A DNA stretch of 64,000 bases from JASBTN01 sp965228805 (GTDB taxonomy: Bacteria; Pseudomonadota; Alphaproteobacteria; Rhodobacterales; Rhodobacteraceae): assembly GCF_965228805.1 (NCBI RefSeq), contig NZ_CBDDIE010000003.1:2728001-2792000 (forward strand), read 5' to 3'. Of this stretch, positions 7,413-15,473 are shown in pieces. Every line of letters starts with the position of its first letter. Position 1 is the stretch's first letter. Made by a program: the position numbers and the translations under genes. A model generated the notes under the pieces. It saw nothing but the letters and a program-made list of their open reading frames with translations, made no database searches and had not been told where the DNA came from.

Positions 7413-8612
7413 TCAGGTGTCCCCTCTTGGCCAGATACGCCAGGCAACAGCCAGGCAGAGGGCCGCGGACAGGGCCAGGGTGCCCATTGCCCAGGCGCTG
7501 CCCAGCCCGGTGATCAGCACGCCCGCCAGCGGGTAGGCGGCCAGCCAACAGGCATGGGACAGGGTGAACTGTGCGGCGAAGAGGGCCGGGCGGTCCTCGG
7601 GCGGGCCCGACCGGGCGATGAGCCGCCCGGAGGGGGTCAGCATGGCCGAATAGCCCATGCCGATCCCGGCCCAGCCAAGGGCCAGACCTGCCAAAGGCAG
7701 GGGGCCGACGGACCAGAGCATCGCCATCCCGGCCAGTGTCGCGGTGCCAAAGACCCCGCCCGCCAGCATGACCCGTCGATCACTGATCGTCTTGAGTACC
7801 CGGGGCAGCCCCATGGCGGCCGACATGGAGCCAAGGCCGAACCCCGCCAGCGCCAGCGCCACCGCGCTTTCGCCCAGACCCAGATCGGCCCGCACCACCA
7901 CAACCGTGTTCACGATCACCATCGCCCCGATGGACGAAATCACTCCGTTCAGCGCCAGAAGGGCCCGCAGCCGCGGTGTGGCCAGATAAAGGCGCAGCCC
8001 ACGCGTGGTGCGGTCATAGATGCCGCGCCGCGCGGTTGGGCGCGGGCTGGGCAGGGCGACCGAGACGACCAGCGCGGCAGAGGCCATGAACCCCATGGCG
8101 GTGCCCCAGAACAGGTTGTCGAAACTCACCAGCGTCAACAGGGCTGCAGCCAGCATCGGGCTGAGCAGGCTTTCCATGTCCATCGCCAGGCGCGACAGCG
8201 ACAGGGCGCTTGTATAGTCATCTTCGTCCGGCAGCACGTCCGGGATGCTGGCCTGAAAGGCCGGGGTAAACCCCGCCGAGGCCGATTGCAGCAGGAAGAT
8301 CAGTACATAGACCTGCCAGACCTCGGTCACGAAGGGCAGGCAGAGCGCCACGCCCGCCCGCACCAGGTCGAGCGCCACCAGCATGCGCCGACGGTCGAGC
8401 CGTTCGGCCAGGGCGGCGGCCACGGGGGCCACCAGCACATAGGCCACCATCTTGATGGTCAGCGCGGTGCCCAGCACCAGGCCCGCGCGGTCTCCGGCCA
8501 GGTGATAGGCCAAAAGGCCCAGGGCGACGGTGGCCAGCCCCGTACCGGTCAGCGCCACCATTTGGGCGCCGAACAGGTGGCGATAGGTGCGGTTGCCAAG
8601 AACGCCGATCAT
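7413..8612 (-). CDS. MFS exporter, probable nickel/cobalt efflux (NreB/NrsD-like context)
   Basis: A 399-residue major facilitator with about twelve hydrophobic segments and the loop 2-3 basic pattern AERLDRRR. It begins 6 bases after the stop of a CsoR/RcnR-family metal sensor gene, both downstream of a palindromic operator. The sensor carries a nickel-type ligand set, and the comparable cyanobacterial sensor InrS controls the MFS nickel exporter NrsD, which suggests metal efflux here. Unlike NreB it has no His-rich C-terminal tail. It could also export another solute. Confidence 0.7.
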   Translation of the reverse strand: MIGVLGNRTYRHLFGAQMVALTGTGLATVALGLLAYHLAGDRAGLVLGTALTIKMVAYVLVAPVAAALAERLDRRRMLVALDLVRAGVALCLPFVTEVWQVYVLIFLLQSASAGFTPAFQASIPDVLPDEDDYTSALSLSRLAMDMESLLSPMLAAALLTLVSFDNLFWGTAMGFMASAALVVSVALPSPRPTARRGIYDRTTRGLRLYLATPRLRALLALNGVISSIGAMVIVNTVVVVRADLGLGESAVALALAGFGLGSMSAAMGLPRVLKTISDRRVMLAGGVFGTATLAGMAMLWSVGPLPLAGLALGWAGIGMGYSAMLTPSGRLIARSGPPEDRPALFAAQFTLSHACWLAAYPLAGVLITGLGSAWAMGTLALSAALCLAVAWRIWPRGDT

Positions 8613-8618
8613 TGCGCC

Positions 8619-8882
8619 TCACAGGTACTTGGTGATCTGCTTGAACCCGTCGGTATCGGCCCCGCCGGGGGCGTCGGGGTCCAGGCAATGGTCGATATGG
8701 TCGTGGATCAGCACCCGCTTGGCATTGGTGATCGCCTTTTCCACGGCAAAGAGCTGCTGAGCGACCTCGGGACAGGGCGTGCCGTCTTCAAGCATCGACA
8801 GCACCTTGGCCAGATGTCCATGCGCCCGTTTCAGCCGGGCGATGATCTGTGGGTGGGATTGATGGATATGATCATGGGTCAT
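8619..8882 (-). CDS. CsoR/RcnR family metal-responsive repressor with InrS-like ligand set
   Basis: An 87-residue all-helical DNA-binding repressor. A gapless alignment by eye to RcnR places H5, C37, H62 and C66 at the four ligand positions; H-C-H-C is the set of the nickel sensor InrS, while RcnR has H-C-H-H and CsoR lacks the first His. The N-terminus (MTHDHIHQSH) is His-rich. In this family apo-repressor binds a G-tract operator and metal releases it. Such a site lies immediately before the start codon, so autoregulation together with the downstream MFS gene is expected. The start at 8882 is the only Met that keeps H5. Confidence 0.8.
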   Translation of the reverse strand: MTHDHIHQSHPQIIARLKRAHGHLAKVLSMLEDGTPCPEVAQQLFAVEKAITNAKRVLIHDHIDHCLDPDAPGGADTDGFKQITKYL

Positions 8883-8915
8883 GCAATATCCCTATCCCCC
8901 CCATGGGGATATTGC
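8883..8915. promoter_or_regulatory. Palindromic G-tract operator for the CsoR/RcnR-type repressor
   Basis: Perfect 10-bp arms GCAATATCCC (8883-8892) and GGGATATTGC (8906-8915) flank a 13-base spacer that contains a run of seven C (G on the repressor strand). A-T ends with an inner G/C tract are the pattern of CsoR/RcnR-family operators. The left arm abuts the repressor start codon at 8882, so bound repressor would cover the ribosome-binding region. Confidence 0.7.
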
Positions 8916-9073
8916 AAGCAACGGCCCTCGCGACATCCAGCCTCACCATGGCGAATTTCACCGATGCCCTGCGTGTTCCGCCCCGATATGTTAAACCACC
9001 CCGCGCTCGATTCGCCGTCTGGGCGGCGCGGGCGGACCACGACCCCTGTGACCACAGCCCAAGGAGCCCCCGG

Positions 9074-10090
9074 GTGACCGACAAGATCCGCCAAGCCGCC
9101 CGCCTGTCCGTGGCGCCCATGATGGACTGGACCGACCGTCATTGCCGGTATTTCCACCGGCTGATGACCCGCGAGACGCTGTTTTATACCGAGATGGTGA
9201 CGGCGCCCGCCCTGGTGCGCGGCGGCGCGGTGCATCTGCTCGACTTCAACGCCGAGGAACATCCGGTGGCGGTGCAGCTGGGCGGCTCGGACCCGGCGGA
9301 ACTGGCGGCGGCCACGCGGCTTTGCGTCGAACGCGGCTATGACGAGGTCAACCTGAATGTCGGCTGCCCCTCGGACCGGGTGCAGTCGGGCACCTTTGGT
9401 GCCGTGCTGATGAAGACGCCCGGGCTGGTTGCGGATTGCGTGTCGGCCATGGGCGAGGCGGCGGACGGTGTCGAGGTCACGGTCAAGTGCCGCATCGGTG
9501 TCGATGACCAAGAGGCGGAGGAGGTGCTGCCCGACTTTTTGGACAAGATGCGCGGCGCCGGGGTGACGCGGATCGCCGTGCATGCCCGCAAAGCCTGGTT
9601 GCAGGGGCTGAGCCCGAAGGAAAACCGCGATATCCCGCCGCTGGACTATCCTCTGGTGCATCGCATGAAGGCGGAGTTCCCGGATCTGCACCTGTCGATT
9701 AACGGCGGCGTTAACTCGCTGGATGAGGCGCAGGCGCATCTGGAACACATGGACGGGGTGATGATCGGCCGCGCTGCCTATCACCAGCCCGCCGACATCC
9801 TGCTGGAGGCGGATCAGCGTATCTATGGGGCCTCCCATGCGCCGAAGACTGCCCATCAGGTGGCCGAGGAAATGATGCCCTATGTCGAGGCCCGCCTGGC
9901 CGAAGGCATTCGCTTGCATTCGATCACCCGGCATATGCTGGGCCTGTTCGCCGGGCGCCCCGGCGCACGGGCCTGGCGGCGCATCCTGTCCGAGGGCGCG
10001 ACGAAGCCCGGCGCGGGCATTCCGTTGGTGCACGAGGCGCTGGCAGCGGTGCCCGAGACCAGCGCCTCGGCCGTTCCCGTTGAGGGCTGA
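9074..10090 (+). CDS. dusA: tRNA-dihydrouridine(20/20a) synthase
   Basis: A 338-residue FMN enzyme that reduces U20/U20a in tRNA. N-terminal VAPMMDWTDRHCR and the catalytic Cys in NVGCPS (C98) are typical of DusA, with the TIM-barrel strands (CRIGVDD, INGGVN, MIGRAAYHQP) in order. The GTG at 9074 is chosen: AAGGAG stands 7 bases before it, and the product begins four residues ahead of the conserved core. An upstream ATG in the same frame at 8849 would run through the repressor operator and start codon region. It diverges from the metal-efflux pair. Confidence 0.88.
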   Translation: MTDKIRQAARLSVAPMMDWTDRHCRYFHRLMTRETLFYTEMVTAPALVRGGAVHLLDFNAEEHPVAVQLGGSDPAELAAATRLCVERGYDEVNLNVGCPSDRVQSGTFGAVLMKTPGLVADCVSAMGEAADGVEVTVKCRIGVDDQEAEEVLPDFLDKMRGAGVTRIAVHARKAWLQGLSPKENRDIPPLDYPLVHRMKAEFPDLHLSINGGVNSLDEAQAHLEHMDGVMIGRAAYHQPADILLEADQRIYGASHAPKTAHQVAEEMMPYVEARLAEGIRLHSITRHMLGLFAGRPGARAWRRILSEGATKPGAGIPLVHEALAAVPETSASAVPVEG

Positions 10091-10138
10091 CGCCTCGTCG
10101 CAAATCCGCTAGGAAGGGGCAAAGCCGGGAGCCCGCAA

Positions 10139-10963
10139 ATGCCTGACATGTCCACCCTTTTGCCGATGCTGGCGCTGCTGATGGGGATCGGCGCATTCGC
10201 CGGTGTGATGGCCGGGCTGTTGGGGGTTGGCGGCGGCATTATCCTGGTGCCCGCGTTCTTCTATGCCTTTTCCGCGCTGGGCTATGGCTCCGATCAACTG
10301 ATGCAGATTTGCCTGGGCACCTCGCTCGCGACGATCATCGTGACCTCACTGCGCTCGGTGCAGAGCCACAACCGAAGGGGCGCGGTCGACTGGGCCATCC
10401 TGCGCGCCTGGGCGCCGGGCATCGCGCTGGGCGCGTTGATCGGTGTGGCAGTGGCGGCCGGGTTGCGCTCGGTCGTGTTGCAGGGCGTGTTCGGTGTGTT
10501 GGGCCTGGTGATCGGCGCATATCTGGGCCTCGGGCGCGAGGATTGGCGGTTGGGAGAGGGGATGCCGGGTGGGCTGCGCCGCGCCGTTCTGTCTCCGGTT
10601 CTGGGGTTTCTATCGGTGCTGATGGGCATTGGCGGCGGGTCCTTTGGCGTACCGTTGATGAGCCTTTACGGCCAAGCCATTCACCGCGCCGTGGCGACGG
10701 CCGCAGGATTTGGTGTGATCATCGCCGTGCCCTCGGTCATCGGCTTTCTGATCCTGCCCATTGCAGATGCTGCCCGCCTGCCCTGGTCCATTGGCGCCGT
10801 GAACCTGCCCGCCTTTGCCGTGACCATTGCCATGACCCTGATCACCACGCCCTATGGCGCGCGGCTGGCCCATGCGATGGACCCGAAACCGCTGCGGCGT
10901 GTCTTTGCGGTGTTTCTGACCCTGGTCGCGCTGAACATGCTTAGAAAGGCCCTGGGATGGTAA
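10139..10963 (+). CDS. Sulfite exporter TauE/SafE family membrane protein
   Basis: A 274-residue inner-membrane protein with the duplicated family pattern: GLLGVGGGIILVP near residues 27-39 and GIGGGSFGVP near 162-171, among about eight hydrophobic segments. The family (COG0730) exports sulfite, sulfoacetate or other organosulfur anions, but many members are uncharacterised. It follows dusA by 48 bases, and the next gene begins inside its last codons. The sulfur operon at 1951-5821 makes a sulfite role tempting, but the two loci are separated by unrelated genes. Confidence 0.8.
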   Translation: MPDMSTLLPMLALLMGIGAFAGVMAGLLGVGGGIILVPAFFYAFSALGYGSDQLMQICLGTSLATIIVTSLRSVQSHNRRGAVDWAILRAWAPGIALGALIGVAVAAGLRSVVLQGVFGVLGLVIGAYLGLGREDWRLGEGMPGGLRRAVLSPVLGFLSVLMGIGGGSFGVPLMSLYGQAIHRAVATAAGFGVIIAVPSVIGFLILPIADAARLPWSIGAVNLPAFAVTIAMTLITTPYGARLAHAMDPKPLRRVFAVFLTLVALNMLRKALGW

Positions 10964-11724
10964 GCGATTTTGATGCCACGGGCTGGGTGAAGTTCGGTTT
11001 CGATCCGGCGGTCATGGCCTGGGTGGACCACGTGCGCCCCCTTGCCATCGCCGCGCAGAAGGACCCGGCCCATGCGGGCTGGTGGCGCTGCGATGACACC
11101 TGGTTCGTCGGGGTCAATGCGCTCGACAATGACGGGCAGGGGCGCGTTGCGGATGGCCCGGTGCTGGAGGGCGCCGCGATGGCTTTCGCCCGCGGCCTCG
11201 CCGACCTGCCGCTGGACCAGGCGCAGCTTTCGACCATGTTCCCGGGCTACCCGCGTCGCGGCGCCGAGGAGACCGAAGCTGCCCACCGCTACCGTGCCCG
11301 GCGCGACAGCGCCCATGTGGACGGGCTGAAACCCTTCGGGCCCGACCGCCGCCGCCAGGTGGACGAGGCGCATGCCTGGCTGCTGGGCGTACCCCTGACC
11401 GACACGCCCGCCAGCCCCTTCGTGCTCTGGGAAGGCAGCCACCGGATCATGCGGGCAGCCTTTCGTGAGGCTTTCGCAGGCGTGGCGCTCGAGGACATGA
11501 AGACCCATGACGTGACCGACGCCTATCAGGCCGCCCGGCGTGAGGTCTTCGCAACCTGCCCGCGCATCGAACTGGTGGCCAGGCCCGGCGAGGCCTATGT
11601 GCTGCACCGCCACGCCCTGCACGGGGTGGCGCCCTGGGCAGAGGGGCTCACCGCCGGCCCCGAAGGCCGCATGATCGCCTATTTCCGCCCGGAACTGCCC
11701 GGCGGGGTTTCGGACTGGCTCTGA
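10957..11724 (+). CDS. PhyH-like 2-oxoglutarate/Fe(II) dioxygenase family protein
   Basis: A 255-residue protein with the metal facial triad H120-x-D122 and H222 and a possible 2-oxoglutarate-binding R238 (GRMIAYFRPE). GSHRIM near residue 160 is also typical of phytanoyl-CoA-dioxygenase-like enzymes. The substrate is unknown. Its ATG lies in the last codons of the TauE/SafE gene (7-base overlap), so the two are coupled. Nothing in the sequence links it to the kynureninase that faces it from the other strand. Confidence 0.6.
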   Translation: MVSDFDATGWVKFGFDPAVMAWVDHVRPLAIAAQKDPAHAGWWRCDDTWFVGVNALDNDGQGRVADGPVLEGAAMAFARGLADLPLDQAQLSTMFPGYPRRGAEETEAAHRYRARRDSAHVDGLKPFGPDRRRQVDEAHAWLLGVPLTDTPASPFVLWEGSHRIMRAAFREAFAGVALEDMKTHDVTDAYQAARREVFATCPRIELVARPGEAYVLHRHALHGVAPWAEGLTAGPEGRMIAYFRPELPGGVSDWL

Positions 11725-11762
11725 CCTCTTTTTCTTGCTTCAAATGCCTTCGCCGAAGGCCG

Positions 11763-11836
11763 CGTGTCTGCGCGCAGACACGCCTGCCCGGCGCAGCCGG
11801 GCCACCAGCGCCCCGAAAATTATTTCAAATAATTTT
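11763..11836. repeat. Composite intergenic palindrome element, copy 1
   Basis: Three structures lie in tandem between convergent genes: a perfect 20-base palindrome CGTGTCTGCG/CGCAGACACG (11763-11782), a hairpin GCCCGGC-GCA-GCCGGGC (11786-11802), and after 13 bases an A/T palindrome AAAATTATTT-C-AAATAATTTT (11816-11836), followed by CACCTGCGGGGCGG. The hairpin, spacing and A/T palindrome recur at 17044-17126 and 49873-49970. The element fills the 171-base gap between the oxygenase and kynureninase genes. Confidence 0.75.
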
Positions 11837-11895
11837 GCACCTGCGGGGCGGTTGCCTCGCTTCGCTCGGTGCCGCAGGACGCGCCCTGCACTGCC

Positions 11896-13086
11896 TCAGG
11901 TCACCGCCGACCGTGTCTTGTACTCCGCCCGGTCCCACAGGCGCTCGCCCATGACCTCGGCCATGACCGCAACCGCCCGGTCGATGTCGCCCTCGTCGAT
12001 GAAAAGCGGCGTAATGCCAAAGCGCATGATGTCCGGCGCGCGGAAATCGCCCACCACGCCCCGTGCGATCAGGGCCTGCATGGCGGCATAGCCCTCCTCG
12101 AAGTGGAACGAGACCTGGCTGCCGCGCTGGTTGGGATCGCGCGGAGAGGCCATGCGCAGATCGGGGCAGGTGGCTTCGACCCCGGCGATGAACCGCTCGG
12201 ACAGGTCGATGGACCGCGCCCGCAGCGCCTGCATGTCGACCTGGTCCCAGATCTCCAGCGCCGCATCCAGCGCGGCCATCTGCAATACCGGTGGCGTGCC
12301 CACGCGCATGCGTTCAATGCCCATGCCGGGGCGGTAATCGCGGTCGAAGGCAAATGGTGCCTCGTGGCCCAGCCAGCCCGACAGGGCCGGGGCGACCGCG
12401 CCCTGGTGGCGGGGCGCGACATAGATGAAGGCGGGCGCGCCGGGGCCTGCGTTGAGGAACTTGTAGGTGCAGCCGCAGGCGAAATCCGCGCCCGCGCCAG
12501 CCAGGTCCACCGGCAGGGCGCCGGCCGAATGGGCCAGGTCCCAGATTACCAGCGCGCCGGCGTCGTGTGCGGCTTTGATCAACGCGGGCATGTCATGGCG
12601 GCGCCCGGTGCGATAGTCGACTTCGGTCAGCATCAGAACCGCCACATCCGGGCCGATGCGCCCGGCCACGTCCTCGGGGGACACCGTTACCAGCTCATGC
12701 CCATGGCCCAGCGACCGCGCCAACCCCTGCGCCATGTAGAGGTCCGAGGGGAAGTTGCCCCTGTCCGACAGGATCACGCGGCGATCTGGCCGCATCGACA
12801 GGGCAGCGGCCAGCGCCTGGTAGACCTTGACCGACAGCGTGTCGCCGGTGGTGATGGCGCCGGGTTCGGCCCCGACCAGCCGCCCGATGCGATCCCCCAA
12901 CGCTGTGGGCTGCGCCATCCAGCCAGCGTGGTTCCAGGCGGTGATCAGCATCATGCCCCATTCCTCGGTCACGGTCCGGGCCACCCGTGCCGCCGCGGAT
13001 CGGGGGAGGGGACCCAGCGAGTTGCCGTCCAGATAGACCATGCCCGGGGGCAGATCGAAGAGCGCTTTGGTGGCGGCGAAGTCCAT
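11896..13086 (-). CDS. kynU: Kynureninase
   Basis: A 396-residue PLP enzyme that cleaves kynurenine to anthranilate and alanine in tryptophan breakdown. The PLP lysine is K209 in CTYKFLNAGPG; the LDGNSLGPLP start and DLAHSAGA are also diagnostic. The ATG at 13086 is preceded by AAAGGA on its strand, and the product has the normal family length; further upstream in-frame sequence is Pro/Arg-rich and not family-like. No tryptophan dioxygenase or formamidase gene is next to it here. Confidence 0.9.
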   Translation of the reverse strand: MDFAATKALFDLPPGMVYLDGNSLGPLPRSAAARVARTVTEEWGMMLITAWNHAGWMAQPTALGDRIGRLVGAEPGAITTGDTLSVKVYQALAAALSMRPDRRVILSDRGNFPSDLYMAQGLARSLGHGHELVTVSPEDVAGRIGPDVAVLMLTEVDYRTGRRHDMPALIKAAHDAGALVIWDLAHSAGALPVDLAGAGADFACGCTYKFLNAGPGAPAFIYVAPRHQGAVAPALSGWLGHEAPFAFDRDYRPGMGIERMRVGTPPVLQMAALDAALEIWDQVDMQALRARSIDLSERFIAGVEATCPDLRMASPRDPNQRGSQVSFHFEEGYAAMQALIARGVVGDFRAPDIMRFGITPLFIDEGDIDRAVAVMAEVMGERLWDRAEYKTRSAVT

Positions 13087-13244
13087 GCGGGATCCTTTCA
13101 ACTGTGCGGGGCGGGAAGCAGAGTGGCCCCATGTCGCGGGCCACGGTAGCGGCCTGACGCATGGGGGCAAGGGGCGGGTTGGCGCAAACATCTTGCCTTT
13201 GTCCCGGCGATGGTAATGATGCTGCAACTGCAAACAGGGACAGC

Positions 13245-13706
13245 ATGTTGAAAACACTCCTACGCTGGATTGACATTCCGCCAGGCTGGCTTGCGCTTTC
13301 AGCGGGCGCGGCCTGGGGGCTGGATGCTCTCGTCCCCGGCCTCGGTTTTGGCTGGGGCTGGAGCCGCCTTGTTGGCGACGGGCTGATCGCGCTGGGCCTG
13401 GGGGCAATGGGCTTGGCGTTTTGGGAGTTCCTGCGCGCCCGCACCAGCGTCATTCCGCGCCAGGTGCCCACGGCGTTTCTGAAACGCGGCATCTACCGGC
13501 TGACGCGCAACCCGATCTACCTGGGGGATGCCATGGTGCTGGTCGGGTTGATCCTGCACTGGGACGTTTTGGTGGCCCTGCCGCTGGTGCCCGCCTTCGC
13601 GGCCCTCATCACGCGTCGCTTCATTCTGGGCGAAGAGGCCGGGCTGATCGCGCAATTCGGCGACGAATTCATCGAATGGGCAAGCAAAGTGCGGCGTTGG
13701 CTGTGA
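13245..13706 (+). CDS. Isoprenylcysteine/phospholipid carboxyl-methyltransferase-like membrane protein
   Basis: A 153-residue membrane protein. Hydrophobic segments are followed by the motif RNPIYLGD and a C-terminal GEEAGLIAQFGDEF, as in the PEMT/ICMT family of small membrane methyltransferases that use S-adenosylmethionine. The bacterial substrate is unknown. MLKTLLRWID at 13245 is preferred to an earlier in-frame ATG at 13161 because that leader overlaps the likely kynU promoter region and has no membrane character. It ends shortly before the pntAB promoter region. Confidence 0.7.
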   Translation: MLKTLLRWIDIPPGWLALSAGAAWGLDALVPGLGFGWGWSRLVGDGLIALGLGAMGLAFWEFLRARTSVIPRQVPTAFLKRGIYRLTRNPIYLGDAMVLVGLILHWDVLVALPLVPAFAALITRRFILGEEAGLIAQFGDEFIEWASKVRRWL

Positions 13707-13785
13707 CAGGGCGCAAGAAAATGTCCCGATTGGGTAAGGAAATGTCGAAAACGCGCGAAAAAAGGTCGCAACGTTGCGTCATGGG

Positions 13786-13814
13786 GTGGCAATACACCAC
13801 ACGTCGCGTATAGG
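13786..13814 (+). promoter_or_regulatory. Putative pntAB promoter
   Basis: GTGGCA (13786-13791) and TATAGG (13809-13814), spaced by 17 bases, each match four of six sigma-70 consensus positions. They lie about 70 bases before the pntA start in the only gap upstream of the operon. This is a weak prediction by eye. Confidence 0.3.
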
Positions 13815-13885
13815 AAATCTGAAACCATGGCCAGGGAGGGGATTCCCCGCCCCGGTTGTGCTGAACGGGAGAAAGGGAGAGACAC

Positions 13886-15460
13886 GTGAAAATCGGTGTA
13901 CCCAAGGAAGTTTTCGAGGGCGAGAACCGCGTCGCGATGACGCCGGACTCGGCCAAGTTGCTTCAGAAGCTTGGCTATGAGTGCGTGATCGAAACGAAGG
14001 CGGGCGAAAACGCCGGCTTCGCCGATGCGCTCTATAAGGAGGCCGGTGTCGAGGTGGTCAAGACCGCCGCCGCGCTGTGGAAAGCGGCCGACATCGTTGC
14101 CAAGGTGCGCGAGCCCAATGACACGGAGATGAAGCGTCTGCGCAAGGGCCAGACCCTGATCAGCTTCTTCAACCCGGGCGGCAACGAAGCGGGCATGGAG
14201 AAGGCCAAGGCCTCCGGTGCCAACGTGATCGCCATGGAAATGGTGCCCCGTATCTCGCGCGCCCAGAAGATGGACGCGCTGTCCTCGATGGCGAACATCG
14301 CGGGCTACCGTGCCGTGATCGAAGCGGGCAACAACTTCGGCCGGTTCTTCACCGGTCAGGTGACTGCCGCCGGTAAAGTGCCCCCCGCCAAGGTGCTGGT
14401 GGTCGGCGCCGGTGTGGCCGGTCTGGCCGCGATCGGCACCTCGACCTCGCTGGGCGCCATTACGCTGGCCTTCGACGTACGCCCCGAAGTGGCCGAACAG
14501 GTCGAAAGCATGGGCGCCGAGTTCGTCTATCTGGATTTTGAGGAAGAGCAGCAGGATGGTGCCTCCACCGGCGGTTATGCCTCGGTCCAGTCGGAAGAAT
14601 TCCGCAACGCACAGCTGGCCAAATTCCGCGAGCTGGCCCCGGAAGTCGACATCGTCATCACCACCGCCCTGATCCCGAACCGCCCGGCCCCCAAGCTGTG
14701 GACCGAGGACATGGTCGCGGCGATGAAGCCCGGCTCGGTCATCGTCGACCTGGCGGCAGAACGTGGCGGTAATGTCGAGGGCACCGTCAAGGACGAGAAG
14801 GTCGTGACCAAGAACGGCGTGACCATCGTCGGCTACACCGACTTCCCGTCGCGCATGGCCGCCCAGTCGTCCAGCCTCTACGCCAACAACATCCGTCACA
14901 TGATGGCCGATCTGACGCCCGAGAAGGACGGTCAGGTCAACCATGACATGGAAGACGACGTGATCCGCGGCGCCACGGTGACCTACGAGGGTGAGATCAC
15001 CTTCCCGCCGCCGCCGCCGAAAATCCAGGCGATTGCCGCGCAGCCGCAGAAGGAAGCTCCGAAAGAGCTGACGGCGGAAGAGAAACGCGCGCAGGAAGTG
15101 GCCGAGTTCAAGGCGCAGACCAAGCAGCAGGTGACCCTGCTGGGCGTCGGCGCGATCCTGCTGCTGGGCGTGGGCCTGGTGGCGCCTGCCAGCTTCATGC
15201 AGCACTTCATCGTCTTCGTGCTGGCGGTGTTTGTGGGCTTCCAGGTGATCTGGAACGTCTCGCATTCGCTGCACACCCCGCTGATGGCCGTGACCAACGC
15301 CATTTCGTCGATCATCATCCTGGGCGCCGTTCTGCAGATCGGATCCGGGAGCTTCCTGGTGATCCTGCTCGCCGCAATCTCGGTGTTCTTCGCCGGGATC
15401 AACATCTTCGGCGGTTTCCTTGTCACCCGGCGCATGCTCGCCATGTTCCAGAAGTCGTAA
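13886..15460 (+). CDS. pntA: NAD(P) transhydrogenase alpha subunit
   Basis: A 524-residue subunit of the proton-pumping transhydrogenase, which makes NADPH from NADH using the proton gradient. The NAD(H)-binding domain fills residues 1 to about 380, with GAGVAGLAA near 175. A Pro/Lys/Glu-rich linker (PPPPPKIQ onward) and about four transmembrane helices from residue 415 follow. It is the two-gene E. coli layout (fused alpha) rather than the three-gene PntAA/PntAB form of Rhodospirillum. The start is GTG at 13886 with GAAAGGGAGA in front. pntB begins 13 bases after its stop. Confidence 0.93.
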   Translation: MKIGVPKEVFEGENRVAMTPDSAKLLQKLGYECVIETKAGENAGFADALYKEAGVEVVKTAAALWKAADIVAKVREPNDTEMKRLRKGQTLISFFNPGGNEAGMEKAKASGANVIAMEMVPRISRAQKMDALSSMANIAGYRAVIEAGNNFGRFFTGQVTAAGKVPPAKVLVVGAGVAGLAAIGTSTSLGAITLAFDVRPEVAEQVESMGAEFVYLDFEEEQQDGASTGGYASVQSEEFRNAQLAKFRELAPEVDIVITTALIPNRPAPKLWTEDMVAAMKPGSVIVDLAAERGGNVEGTVKDEKVVTKNGVTIVGYTDFPSRMAAQSSSLYANNIRHMMADLTPEKDGQVNHDMEDDVIRGATVTYEGEITFPPPPPKIQAIAAQPQKEAPKELTAEEKRAQEVAEFKAQTKQQVTLLGVGAILLLGVGLVAPASFMQHFIVFVLAVFVGFQVIWNVSHSLHTPLMAVTNAISSIIILGAVLQIGSGSFLVILLAAISVFFAGINIFGGFLVTRRMLAMFQKS

Positions 15461-15473
15461 GGGGGGCCCTGCA

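Noticed and set aside
7338..9077. 579-codon open frame antisense to the MFS exporter and metal repressor
   Set aside because: It crosses two real minus-strand genes and their operator; translation is Gln/His/Gly-rich noise.
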